Shown here: piece after piece, positions 1-8,172 of the stretch | Numbering within the stretch: position 1 is the stretch's first letter | How the letters are laid out: each line of letters begins with the position of its first letter | DNA from: Leptolyngbya sp. NIES-2104 | GTDB taxonomy: Bacteria > Cyanobacteriota > Cyanobacteriia > Leptolyngbyales > Leptolyngbyaceae | DNA: 64,000 nt | Reading direction: 5' to 3' | Assembly: GCF_001485215.1 (NCBI RefSeq) | Contig: NZ_BBWW01000001.1 | Coordinates: 3,782,001 to 3,846,000 of the forward strand | Program-made: the position numbers and the translations under genes | The notes under the pieces: generated by a model | Told to the model about the DNA's origin: nothing | Database searches by the model: none | The model's input: only the letters and a program-made list of their open reading frames with translations

Positions 1-309
1 AATCCGCTCCATTTCACCGCTGTTATAAATGTTATCGCCTGCTAGCGTGACTAACGAATACGGATTCTTGCGGTGATACTGTACCATTGCATTCGCGGAT
101 GCCAACTGATTGCGATCGCCCGCTCCCGAATCCGCGACCGCTGCAAATCGCAGCATCAATTCTTTCCTTGCTGGTTTGGGCAGTTCAGAAACCGTTTGCG
201 GCATCCCAGAAATTTGCTCAGACGGGCGACTCAGGGTTTTTCCAGCAACGGCAAGCCCCAGAGAACCTAATCCTCCTAACACCAGAAGTTGACGACGCTT
301 TAAGCTCAT
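1..309 (-). CDS. Tat-exported metallophosphoesterase, N-terminal part only
   Basis: The reading frame starts at an ATG on the minus strand and runs open through the left window edge, so only about 103 N-terminal residues are visible. The N-terminus MSLKRRQLLVLGGLGSLGLA has a twin-arginine and a hydrophobic stretch, which suggests Tat export. It is followed by FAAVADSGAGD and LAGDNIYNSGEM, which match the metal-binding blocks I and II (GDxG-like and GDNxY) of calcineurin-like and purple-acid-phosphatase enzymes. The probable role is a periplasmic or extracellular phosphatase or phosphodiesterase. The substrate cannot be told from this fragment. Confidence 0.75.
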   Translation of the reverse strand, partial: MSLKRRQLLVLGGLGSLGLAVAGKTLSRPSEQISGMPQTVSELPKPARKELMLRFAAVADSGAGDRNQLASANAMVQYHRKNPYSLVTLAGDNIYNSGEMERI

Positions 310-420
310 ACAGATTTGTTCTTAAACAACAGTACGATCGACAAATGATAGATTGATGATGCGATCGCTTTTCACTTTACTAGACTCAACGGGCTTTCTT
401 TTGTCGAGGAGATAACATCA

Positions 421-1395
421 ATGTCACAACCAGACGCTAATTCACCCACAGAATCCCAGTCCAGTGTGACACGATCGCAAGCGACTGCAACAAAATTTCT
501 CGAAACCCTGAGAACGGGGACGATCGGGACGCTTCGGTCAACCAGTCGCTTTCTCGAACAAGCCGCCACTCGTCTCGAATCCGCTCAAGAACCAAATCCG
601 CTCTTATTGAAAATCACAACCGGAGCCACGATGCTTGCAGCGCGCTTCGCGTTCGCGCTCGAACGAGTCGCCCCGCTTTGGAAAAAGCTACTGACGCTGA
701 TTCGAGATCGACTTCCTGCCGATCTAAACGGCAAATTCGGCGATCGTACGCTCAGCGGCATTTTGATCGGCTCGATCGTCGTTCTCTTCTGGTTCACATC
801 TTCGCTCTTTTCTTCAAAACCTGCTCAACCTGTTCAAGTTGCGACTCGTCCCCCCGTCACGATTCCCGCTGAACCGACCCAATTTCCGACTGATCTTTCT
901 GCTCCCGAAACCGCGCTTGAAGTCGTCTCGGCTCCCGTAATTGAAGAACCTGTTGCAGAAATTCCCGTCGAAGAACCAATCATAGAAGCACCTGTAGAAG
1001 AACCGATCGCAGAAGTTCCTCCTGTGGTCGAACCGAGTCCTGAACCGATTGTAGAGCTATCTCCTGAACCGTCTCCGGAGCCAGAACTCACTCCAGAACA
1101 AAAACAGATCGCCGCGATTCAGACGCAAGTGATGGAAATTAGCGATCGCTTTATTGGCGGGTTAGTCACCTCAGTTGAACCGCAGATCGATCGCGATCGA
1201 CTCAAAGTTCGTGTGTCCGAAGATTGGTATCGATTTAGTTCAGATCAGCAAGACCGATTTGCGAATGAACTCTGGGAGAAATCACAATCGATCGAGCTAC
1301 CCAAACTTGAAATCACCGATGCTCAAGGAGCTTTGATCGCCCGTCCGCCGATCGTGGGTGACTCGATGATCATTCTCCAGCGCAAAGCCGTTTAG
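421..1395 (+). CDS. Conserved cyanobacterial single-pass membrane protein with Pro/Glu-rich linker
   Basis: I do not recognise a named family. The protein has 324 aa. Residues 1-115 are a polar N-terminal part. One transmembrane segment lies near residues 118-140 (LSGILIGSIVVLFWF). Residues 145-225 form a low-complexity linker with repeated EEP(I/V) and PSPEP units. A folded C-terminal domain of about 95 residues follows (IAAIQTQVMEISDRF to the end). The linker probably spans the periplasm or peptidoglycan, or acts as a flexible arm. A purine-rich GAGGAG site about 10 bases upstream supports the start. The last 4 bases overlap the convergent NanE-GNAT gene. Confidence 0.75.
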   Translation: MSQPDANSPTESQSSVTRSQATATKFLETLRTGTIGTLRSTSRFLEQAATRLESAQEPNPLLLKITTGATMLAARFAFALERVAPLWKKLLTLIRDRLPADLNGKFGDRTLSGILIGSIVVLFWFTSSLFSSKPAQPVQVATRPPVTIPAEPTQFPTDLSAPETALEVVSAPVIEEPVAEIPVEEPIIEAPVEEPIAEVPPVVEPSPEPIVELSPEPSPEPELTPEQKQIAAIQTQVMEISDRFIGGLVTSVEPQIDRDRLKVRVSEDWYRFSSDQQDRFANELWEKSQSIELPKLEITDAQGALIARPPIVGDSMIILQRKAV

Positions 1396-2549
1396 AACTC
1401 TTTTTTTAACTGAAAGAAACTATAGCCTGACGGATAATCATCGACCTGGGCAAACATTTCATAGCCCAACTTCTCGTAAAATCCCTTCGCCTGAAAACTA
1501 AACGTATCCAAAATCGCCTCGGTGCATCCCCGCTGTTTGGCTTCCTGTTCTGCTAAATGCATCAATCGTTTACCAAATCCTTGATGGCGCAGCGATTCTT
1601 CAACCCAAAGTGTTTCAATCAACAGCCAATTCCAGCGAGTCAACCCCACCAATCCCGCTCTGATCTTTTGTCGATCGTCCAACAGAAAAATCTCTAACGG
1701 TATGCCCCGTAGCGCTCCCTGTTCAAACAATCCATCCCTAAAAGCGCTTTCGGTGTTGTACTGCCGTAATTTCGATCGTACATACCCTCGATAAGACGGA
1801 TGCTCCTGAGAGAACATCGCAAAGTGATAAGTCTCATTGTGATCGACGAGTAGTGCGGGCAGCTTATGACGCAGAGCGCGATCGAACGCTTGCACCTGAG
1901 CTTCAATTCCCGTAATCGCCGTTCCAACGACAACCGCAAATGCTCCTAAATCGAGCGCCTGTCTTGCCATCTCAGGAGTTGCAATTCCACCTTCACAAAG
2001 GACTGGAACACTCAGCTTTTCAGCAACTTGGCTCAAAAGATCAAATCCGGGCGGCGAGTGTTCCTCGGTTTCTTTGGTATAGCCGTAGAGTGTTGTTGCA
2101 ATCAAATCAGCTCCCGCTTCAGCCGCAGCGATCGCAGCTTCTAAACTATCAACATCTGCCACCACGGGCTTCTGAAGTTCCGTATGAATGCGATCGATTA
2201 AACTTGCTACGGATTCAGGGCGATCGCGTAAAGTCGCATCGATCGCGATCAAGTCGGCTCCCGCTTCGGCGATCGCGATCGCGTGTTCAAATTTTGGAGT
2301 GATGTACACTTCAGAGTGCAGAATCGCTTGTTTCCACAGTCCAAGGATTGGGGCGGTTGTGCATTGGCGAACGGCGGCGATGTGTTCTGGTGTATCAATT
2401 CGGACGGCGGCTGCGTTTTGCATCAGCGCAGCTTCCGCGATCGCGGCAATGATTTGAGGATGACGAAGCGGAGATTCGGATGGGGCTTGACAAGAGACAA
2501 TCAACCCATATTCAAGTATCTTTAGAAGCTGGGCGAAATCTTTTGTCAT
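1392..2549 (-). CDS. Fusion of N-acylglucosamine-6-phosphate 2-epimerase (NanE-like) and GNAT acetyltransferase
   Basis: Residues 1-230 match NanE, which interconverts ManNAc-6-P and GlcNAc-6-P. Visible motifs are VSCQAPSESPL, the presumed catalytic Lys73 in ILGLWKQ, YITPKFEHA, VADVDSLEAAIAAAEAGADL and the catalytic Glu in VLCEGGIATPEMA. Residues 240-385 form a GNAT domain with the acetyl-CoA loop RHQGFGKRL and the closing DTFSFQAKGFYEKLGYE. A stand-alone NanE is about 230 aa, so the extra 150 residues are a genuine second domain in the same frame. No sialic-acid genes are nearby. The GNAT half could act on an amino sugar, but that is inference. Confidence 0.8.
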   Translation of the reverse strand: MTKDFAQLLKILEYGLIVSCQAPSESPLRHPQIIAAIAEAALMQNAAAVRIDTPEHIAAVRQCTTAPILGLWKQAILHSEVYITPKFEHAIAIAEAGADLIAIDATLRDRPESVASLIDRIHTELQKPVVADVDSLEAAIAAAEAGADLIATTLYGYTKETEEHSPPGFDLLSQVAEKLSVPVLCEGGIATPEMARQALDLGAFAVVVGTAITGIEAQVQAFDRALRHKLPALLVDHNETYHFAMFSQEHPSYRGYVRSKLRQYNTESAFRDGLFEQGALRGIPLEIFLLDDRQKIRAGLVGLTRWNWLLIETLWVEESLRHQGFGKRLMHLAEQEAKQRGCTEAILDTFSFQAKGFYEKLGYEMFAQVDDYPSGYSFFQLKKEF

Positions 2550-2990
2550 AAATTAAATTGCTACCTTTGATATCACAGTATTTAATCAGATTAACCAGAA
2601 GAAGTTTTGTGCAGTTCTTTACCAGCGTATTGATATTAAACTGACCTCGGTGTTTAATCAAATTTCTGATTCCTTGTTTTTGGTAAAAGCTGTTTAATAA
2701 CACATTCTTATTTCAGGCTTAAAAACTTAAAGCATCAAGATAGGAATTGATTTAAACAAAATTTAATCCAATCAATTCTTCTCAAGAACTCAAGTTTTAT
2801 ACTCTATTTTTTGCCAGTAATTAATCACAAGCAAAGGATGTAAATCCTCTTTTATCACTAAATTATCTGTGAATCCGGAGAGTTTAGAAGGCTTCTTGCT
2901 ATACAAACTTCACCAAAAAAATCCTGGTGTGTAAAAGCGGGTAGCTTCTGGTACATCCAGGATTTGCTTTAGCGGATTTGCAACTGATAG
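2550..2990. other. AT-rich intergenic region with an inverted repeat
   Basis: No convincing gene lies here. The stretch is clearly richer in A and T than its neighbours. Near 2918-2964 the half-site AATCCTGG is repeated in inverse as CCAGGATT, with a loop of about 29 bases, and the stem extends imperfectly to both sides. This could be a transcription terminator or a structured RNA. A smaller stem, AGGATGTAAATCCT, lies near 2836. Confidence 0.4.
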
Positions 2991-3205
2991 CTAAGAGGAT
3001 GTTTGAAAAGTTGTCGTTCGTTGCAGCGTCCCGCCCTGAAATGAATTTCGGGCTAATCGGCGCAAGTCCATTGAAATGGACTAAGAACTTGAAAATAGCT
3101 CCTAGTCTATTTCAGTAGACTTTCCACCATTAGCCCGAAATTTATTTCAGGGCGGGAGGCAATCGAAGCGAAGAAACTTTTTATACTTTTCAAACACCCT
3201 CTAAG
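2991..3205. repeat. 215-bp nested-palindrome element, copy A (MITE-like)
   Basis: The ends are imperfect inverted repeats: CTAAGAGGATGTTTGAAAAG on the left and, read in reverse complement, CTTAGAGGGTGTTTGAAAAG on the right (2 mismatches in 20). Inside lies a long palindrome whose arms are CCCGCCCTGAAATGAATTTC (from 3030) and its inverse (ending 3156). Each arm can itself fold, and two further small hairpins in the centre carry AGTCCATT-AATGGACT-type stems. No protein is encoded. The right terminus supplies the TAG stop of dnaN. The same architecture recurs at 29491-29705, 56004-56219 and, diverged, near 42226-42400. Confidence 0.85.
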
Positions 3206-4334
3206 ACCGAACCTGAACAGGCATTACGAGATAAGTCATCTTCAAGTTACCCAACGGCGACAAGACAACTGGACTCGTTGCCGTATTCAACTGCATCTGA
3301 ACTTCTGTGCTGTTGATTGCTTTCAGTCCATCGAGCAAGTACCGAACGTTAAACGCAATATCCATCCCTTCTCCAGAAATCTGAGCTGGAATTGCTTCTC
3401 GTCCACTGCCGACATCTTGAGCATCCACCGACAAAGTAAGCTGCTCAGTGATGGGATCAAGCTGCACTTTTACAATGTTATTTTTCTGGTCAGCTAACAC
3501 TGAAATCCGCTCCAACGCACTAAGAAACGCTCGTCGATCGATAGTCATCTGATGCGTAAATTGACGCGGAACAAGCTGACGATAGTTCGGATATTGTCCT
3601 TCTAACAGGCGGCTCGTCAGACGCTGATCCGTCCACTCGAACACCACTTGACCTTGATCAAATTGCACATTGATCGCATTTCCATTTTGGCGATCGAGCA
3701 TTTTCATCAACTCCTGAAGCGCTTTCGCTGGAACCGTCACATCCAGATGCGTCTCTGCTTCTGGAGCATCTTCTTCAACGGTTGTGACGACTGCCAATCG
3801 ATGTCCATCAGTGGCTGCAAACTCCAAACCATCCTGCTGCATACTGACATGTACACCCGTCAAGACCTGCTTCGTTTCGTCCGCACTTGCCGCGAACAAT
3901 GATCCGCGTAGACCATCGACTAAGCGATCGGCTGCCAACTGAGTCTGCTCCCCTTCGTCGATCTTCGGTAGTTCAGGAAACTCTTCAGCTCCCATTCCGC
4001 GAACCTGATAGCGTCCTGATGCTGAAGTAATGGTCGTGATGTGATTGGCATCGATATCGCTTTCGATCGTAATATCACCATCAGCTAATCGCGATACAAT
4101 GTCGTTCAGCAGTTTTGCGGGAAGCGTGAGAACGCCACCAGTTTCGACTTGGGCTGGAAAGCTTGTTTGAATGCCCAAGCTGAGATCGAAAGCGCTGAGA
4201 ATCACGCGCTGGCTTGCACTGTCCGCTTTTAGTAGAACGTTGGCAAGAATCGGATGGCTGGGGCGCGAAGCAACCGCACGACTAACCAGCGATAAGTGGG
4301 AGTTGAGGTGAGTTTGGGCGCAGACCAGTTTCAT
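3201..4334 (-). CDS. dnaN: DNA polymerase III beta subunit (sliding clamp)
   Basis: This is the ring-shaped clamp that tethers the replicative polymerase to DNA. The 377-aa product from ATG 4334 begins MKLVCAQTHLNSHLSLVSRA, the usual cyanobacterial start; an in-frame ATG at 4358 would add eight residues (MSHTPATS). Clamp signatures include NVRYLLDGLKAI and the C-terminal LVMPVQVR, close to the canonical M-P-x-R/L ending. Length and three-domain organisation are normal. The stop codon TAG lies inside the terminal inverted repeat of copy A of the palindromic element. The gene sits beside the DnaA-box cluster, as in other cyanobacteria where dnaN flanks oriC. Confidence 0.97.
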   Translation of the reverse strand: MKLVCAQTHLNSHLSLVSRAVASRPSHPILANVLLKADSASQRVILSAFDLSLGIQTSFPAQVETGGVLTLPAKLLNDIVSRLADGDITIESDIDANHITTITSASGRYQVRGMGAEEFPELPKIDEGEQTQLAADRLVDGLRGSLFAASADETKQVLTGVHVSMQQDGLEFAATDGHRLAVVTTVEEDAPEAETHLDVTVPAKALQELMKMLDRQNGNAINVQFDQGQVVFEWTDQRLTSRLLEGQYPNYRQLVPRQFTHQMTIDRRAFLSALERISVLADQKNNIVKVQLDPITEQLTLSVDAQDVGSGREAIPAQISGEGMDIAFNVRYLLDGLKAINSTEVQMQLNTATSPVVLSPLGNLKMTYLVMPVQVRS

Positions 4335-4479
4335 AGAAGTTGCCGGAGTATGGGACAAGAAAGCTGTGGAAAAGCGAGACGTACTCTATATAAGGCGAAT
4401 CTTTGAAGTTTTAACCCTACATCTAGCGTTTTTGATGGCGTTTGAGCATATTAACACTCTTTGCAGAATAGATCGATTC

Positions 4480-4700
4480 TGATGAAAAAATCATTGTCTT
4501 CAGTACTATTGTACGACTTGTGGAAAATGTGGAAAACTTAGCAAAAGGCGATTTTTGCGGACGAAGCGCGATCGTGCCCTGTGGAAAACTTTGACTCAGG
4601 CTGTGGAAAGATTCGGAATTTCCGCAGATCGATCGAGGTTTTCGACAGGTTTTTCACAGTTTTTCCACAGGAACGATGCGGTTTTCCACAGTCCGAACTG
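4480..4700. other. oriC: Probable chromosomal replication origin (oriC) with clustered DnaA boxes
   Basis: Five exact copies of the cyanobacterial-type DnaA box TTTTCCACA or its complement TGTGGAAAA occur: 4519-4527, 4528-4536 and 4580-4588 in one orientation, and 4661-4669 and 4682-4690 in the other. One-mismatch copies lie at 4602-4610, 4639-4647 and 4650-4658. The boxes therefore form two opposed arrays around about 4620-4635. Location directly upstream of dnaN agrees with the known position of oriC in Synechococcus elongatus. AT-rich stretches at about 4430-4515 or 4705-4765 are candidates for the unwinding element. The function is inferred. Confidence 0.8.
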
Positions 4701-4848
4701 AATCGATAAGCAGAAATAATCAGTTTCTCGGAATCATATTAGCCCAGCCTTTATTGCATCCTTTTTAGGAGAAAGTGAGGTTGCACTCGCAAAAAGGGAA
4801 CGTCAAACCCACCGATTGGTCATAACATTTACTGTAATTGCTTGTGAT

Positions 4849-6156
4849 ATGACCGCCAGTCTCAATCGCTCCGCCTCGCGCACTTCCTCCACCCTCCGTC
4901 CTATGGCATCGATCGCCCGTAAAAACCTCTTTGAAGATATCCCCCGGTTTATCGTCGCCCAAGCTGGAATCGTTTTCGCCGTTAGCCTCGTCACCATCCA
5001 AATCGGCATTCTTCGAGGCTTCAGCCGATCAACCGCTCGCCTGGTCGATCAGTCCAGTGCCGATCTCTGGGTCGCCTCACAAGATATCGTGCATCTCGAA
5101 TTGTCTTCACCGATGCCCGCTCAACGCGTAGAAGAAGCTCAAAAAGTGGCGGGAGTCGATCGAGCCGAAGCTCTAATGATTCGATCGAGCATTTGGCGCG
5201 ATAGTAACGGCAAAATTAGCCCGATTCGGATCTACGGCTTTGATCCAAATAGTCGCATGTTCGCAGGTTGGCAAGTCACACAAGGCAAGCTTTCAGATTT
5301 GAATCAGCCGTATTCAGTGATTGTTGATGCAAATAGTTTGAAAGGGTTGGGATTAAAGCAATTAAACGATCGCGCAACGATCGGAGCTTTTAACGCGCTC
5401 CCCGCCCGATTTGTTGGAAAGACACAAGACACTCAATCGATCGCATCGAGCGCATTTATCTACACTTCTCTAGAAAATGCCAACGCTTACGGTCTTGGCG
5501 GCTCAGACACTGGCATCACCTGCAAAACCGACTCTAGCGGCAGAATCGACTGCCTGAATCAAACACCCAAATTTGGCGACCCCGAACCGAATCCCCCTCC
5601 ACCGCGTCGCGTCAACGTGCAAGATCCCATTTCATTCGTCCTGATCCGCGCCAAACCGGGCGAAGATCTTGACCAACTCAGACAGCGGCTCAAATCTGCC
5701 TTACCCAATACCCGCGTGTTTACCCAAGCCGAAATTGCCGACCTCACCCGCTCCTACTGGACCACTCGAACCGGAGTCGGCTTTGTGCTTGGACTCGGTG
5801 CCACCGTCGGCTTTATCGTCGGAATGGTCATCGTCGGTCAAATCCTTTACTCATCGGTTTCTGACCATATTCGCGAGTTTGGAACTCTCAAAGCGATGGG
5901 TGCGTCAAACTGGGTAATCTACAGCGTGATTCTAGAACAAGCGCTTTGGATGGCGGTCTTGGGATATCTTCCCAGCATTGCTCTGTGTCTTGGTTTGGGT
6001 GCGTGGACGCAAGCCTCGAATGGCATCATGATTCTAATCACACCTGCGACTGGAGTCGGAATCTTCGTCTTAACCGTCGTGATGTGCGTTGGATCTGCCC
6101 TATTTGCGGTGCAAAAAGTGACCAGAGTTGATCCCGCGATCGTGTTTAAAGCATGA
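4849..6156 (+). CDS. ABC transporter permease, DevC/MacB-FtsX type
   Basis: The protein has a first transmembrane segment (IVAQAGIVFAVSLVTIQIGI), then a large extracytoplasmic MacB_PCD-type domain (roughly residues 60-300), and then three transmembrane segments of the FtsX core (GFVLGLGATVGFIVGMVIVG, with LKAMGASNWVIYSV between helices). Proteins of this type work as mechanotransmission or export permeases with a LolD/DevA-type ATPase. The candidate ATPase gene lies 335 bp downstream. The start is uncertain: ATG 4849 and ATG 4903 are both possible, and neither has a clear ribosome site. No DevB-like adaptor gene is adjacent. The substrate is unknown; heterocyst glycolipid export is only one known role of the family. 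Confidence 0.85.
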   Translation: MTASLNRSASRTSSTLRPMASIARKNLFEDIPRFIVAQAGIVFAVSLVTIQIGILRGFSRSTARLVDQSSADLWVASQDIVHLELSSPMPAQRVEEAQKVAGVDRAEALMIRSSIWRDSNGKISPIRIYGFDPNSRMFAGWQVTQGKLSDLNQPYSVIVDANSLKGLGLKQLNDRATIGAFNALPARFVGKTQDTQSIASSAFIYTSLENANAYGLGGSDTGITCKTDSSGRIDCLNQTPKFGDPEPNPPPPRRVNVQDPISFVLIRAKPGEDLDQLRQRLKSALPNTRVFTQAEIADLTRSYWTTRTGVGFVLGLGATVGFIVGMVIVGQILYSSVSDHIREFGTLKAMGASNWVIYSVILEQALWMAVLGYLPSIALCLGLGAWTQASNGIMILITPATGVGIFVLTVVMCVGSALFAVQKVTRVDPAIVFKA

Positions 6157-6491
6157 GCTTGCTGGAAACTGCGAAGATCAGCGTAAAATTTTGAATTATC
6201 TTTACGCATCTGCACATGGATAGAAATCTTTCTCAATCCAAATGCACGACAATCGTTCACACATCTGTCACATGAATTCATCCCATAGCAGAATTTGAAC
6301 TTCTAAAATAAACGTAAGGTCTAATCCCACAGGGGATGAAACGCCTGTCTTGACTCACTAAAGTTAGGGTCTGGTGCAATTCGTCTGGAGTTTAGTCACC
6401 TACGCTTGAAGTCATGAATGATTGGAACGTTTTGATACTGCTCCCCACACACCCTTTCTCATAAACTGTTTTCCTACCGTCTGTTAAACGA
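6157..6491. other. Intergenic region with a small hairpin
   Basis: I see no gene. The only structure is a short stem near 6325-6342, AATCCC-aca-GGGGAT, followed by GAAAC. It is single and not part of an array. A second weak pairing, ACTAAA with TTTAGT, lies further downstream. A promoter for the ABC ATPase gene is likely here but no clear -35/-10 pair stands out. Confidence 0.3.
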
Positions 6492-7289
6492 ATGACTGCA
6501 ACCTCGATAGATTTGATGTTTCGCGCTGAGAGTCGGGAGATCGAACCCGGCTCAAACAGCTTGGATTGGACAGATAAAGCGATCGCTGCTGGTGGGGTGG
6601 AGATGGTGTACCAGACCGGGGGCGAGCGCTATCAAGCATTGCGCCAGGTGGAGTTGACGGTGCGCTATGGCGACATTCAGCTTCTCATGGGTCCGTCTGG
6701 GTCGGGTAAAACGACGCTCCTGTCAATCCTGGCGGGAATTCTGACTCCGACAGGGGGTTCAGTTCGCCTGATGGGTCAAGACATTGCCAAGCTCTCTAGT
6801 GCAAAACTAGCTCAGTTCCGACTCAATAACATTGGCTTCATTTTTCAAGGCTTTAATTTATTTCCCGCCCTGAGCGCGATCGAGAACATTGAAGTTGCGC
6901 TCAATCTCAAAGGCATTCGAGGAACCGCAGCCCGCAAGGAAGCGTTAGAGCTATTGAATCAAGTGGGACTTGCCGATCGAGCGAAGCAACTTCCGAGAGA
7001 TCTTTCCGGTGGACAAAAGCAGCGAGTCGCGATTGCTCGTGCGCTGGCAGGCAATCCGTCGCTCATTATGGCGGATGAACCGACAGCGGCGCTCGATTCT
7101 CATAACGGTCATGCAGTGATCGAACTTCTACGATCGCTAGCGAAAGAGAAAGGGCGGACGGTGCTGATTGTGACACACGATCCACGAATTGCCGATGTTG
7201 CAGATCATATTGCTTATTTGGAAGATGGAATTTTACAGAGGGATGGACGATCGGAAATCGATCGATTTCGAGAAACCCTAACTCGATGA
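6492..7289 (+). CDS. ABC transporter ATP-binding protein, LolD/DevA type
   Basis: This 265-aa ATPase carries the complete set of nucleotide-binding motifs: Walker A GPSGSGKTT, Q-loop FIFQGFNLFPALSAIEN, signature LSGGQKQRVAIARAL, Walker B LIMADEPTAALD and the switch histidine in VLIVTHDPRIA. The FQxFNL/LSAxEN block and the length place it in the LolD/MacB/DevA group. It therefore probably powers the permease gene just upstream. A roughly 40-residue N-terminal extension precedes the core fold. It is separately spaced (335 bp) rather than overlapping, so it may have its own promoter. A strong terminator follows. Confidence 0.9.
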   Translation: MTATSIDLMFRAESREIEPGSNSLDWTDKAIAAGGVEMVYQTGGERYQALRQVELTVRYGDIQLLMGPSGSGKTTLLSILAGILTPTGGSVRLMGQDIAKLSSAKLAQFRLNNIGFIFQGFNLFPALSAIENIEVALNLKGIRGTAARKEALELLNQVGLADRAKQLPRDLSGGQKQRVAIARALAGNPSLIMADEPTAALDSHNGHAVIELLRSLAKEKGRTVLIVTHDPRIADVADHIAYLEDGILQRDGRSEIDRFRETLTR

Positions 7290-7295
7290 TTCAGG

Positions 7296-7321
7296 AAGCG
7301 GGAAATTAAGCCCGCTTTTTT
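7296..7321 (+). terminator. Rho-independent terminator of the ABC ATPase gene
   Basis: The stem AAGCGGG / CCCGCTT has an 8-base loop and is followed directly by a run of six T. It lies 7 bases past the ATPase stop codon. Confidence 0.85.
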
Positions 7322-7516
7322 GATGAAAAACCAACAACCTATCTTCAGGTAGATCGACTTTGCTGGTAGAACTTGATAGTTTATTCATGTGAGCGAAACG
7401 CAGCAAAGACTTCTTGAAAAGCGAACCGCTCACCCGCTGTTTCTATGATTGCCTCCTATAACGAAACCGAATTATCGGGAAAAGCCACTGCTTTTTCATA
7501 ACCCTATCTAAACCAG

Positions 7517-7547
7517 TAAGAGCGCTACCAAGTCGGCAGCGCTCTTA
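7517..7547 (-). terminator. Hairpin at the 3' end of the methyltransferase gene
   Basis: A perfect 10-bp stem TAAGAGCGCT / AGCGCTCTTA with an 11-base loop directly abuts the methyltransferase stop codon. The following T-run on the minus strand is weak, so termination efficiency is uncertain. Confidence 0.6.
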
Positions 7548-8171
7548 TTATTTTCGTGCCTGAATTACTTGTAAACTTCCGCCTGCATAAAGCCGCGATC
7601 GCTGCACTTGAAATCCAATTTCTTGCAACAATTCTTCAAGGTTTATTTTGATTAATTGCCATGCCGTTTCTGTCTCAAACAACCAGAAAAAGATCGCCAA
7701 TCCAGGAATAAAAATTGGATTTGTTGGCTGATGAAAATCAACCATTGCAAACACGCCACCCGGTTTCAAAACCCGATACACTTCTTGCAAAATTTGCCGC
7801 AGTTGATCCACTCCCATTTCGTGCATCGCTGCACTGGTGTGAACTAAATCAAATGAGCAATCCTCGATCGGCATTTTTTCCGCAAACGCTTCAACGTATT
7901 CAGCTTCTGGAACATTCTGTTTTGCTCGACGAATCGAGAGCGGCGACGCATCTAATCCGGTGACATGGTGCGATCGCTTGACTAAAAATTGCGCTGTCTG
8001 TCCGCTTCCACAACAAAGATCGAGCACGTTAGTCTCAGGCTCGATCGATAATTCCTCCAGTGCCAACTGTCGAAATCGAGCTTCTCCGCCCACACTCAAC
8101 GCCGCCACCCTCGAAATCCCGTCATACAACCACTGATACTGATAACTCCAATCTCTTAAAATCGTTGCCAT
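7548..8171 (-). CDS. Class I SAM-dependent methyltransferase
   Basis: The 207-aa protein shows motif I VLDLCCGSGQTAQFL (SAM binding), the acidic residue of motif II in VTGLDASPLS, motif post-I around FDLVHTSAAMHEM, and YRVLKPGGVFAMVDFH (motif III). This is the Methyltransf_11/UbiE-like fold acting on small molecules or lipids. The substrate cannot be inferred. Its start codon lies one base downstream of the recombinase stop codon, so the two are very probably cotranscribed and translationally linked. Confidence 0.85.
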   Translation of the reverse strand: MATILRDWSYQYQWLYDGISRVAALSVGGEARFRQLALEELSIEPETNVLDLCCGSGQTAQFLVKRSHHVTGLDASPLSIRRAKQNVPEAEYVEAFAEKMPIEDCSFDLVHTSAAMHEMGVDQLRQILQEVYRVLKPGGVFAMVDFHQPTNPIFIPGLAIFFWLFETETAWQLIKINLEELLQEIGFQVQRSRLYAGGSLQVIQARK

Positions 8172-8172
8172 T

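Noticed and set aside
2512-2703. A 63-codon minus-strand frame in the AT-rich gap that runs into the NanE-GNAT gene.
   Set aside because: It has low-complexity AT-driven content, overlaps a confident gene in another frame, and shows no family motif.
5919-6281. A 120-codon minus-strand frame at the 3' end of the permease gene.
   Set aside because: It is mostly antisense to the FtsX core and has no recognisable motif.
6318-6345. A single sequence resembling a CRISPR repeat end (AATCCC-aca-GGGGAT then GAAAC).
   Set aside because: There is only one copy, with no spacers or cas genes, so it is reported only as a small hairpin.
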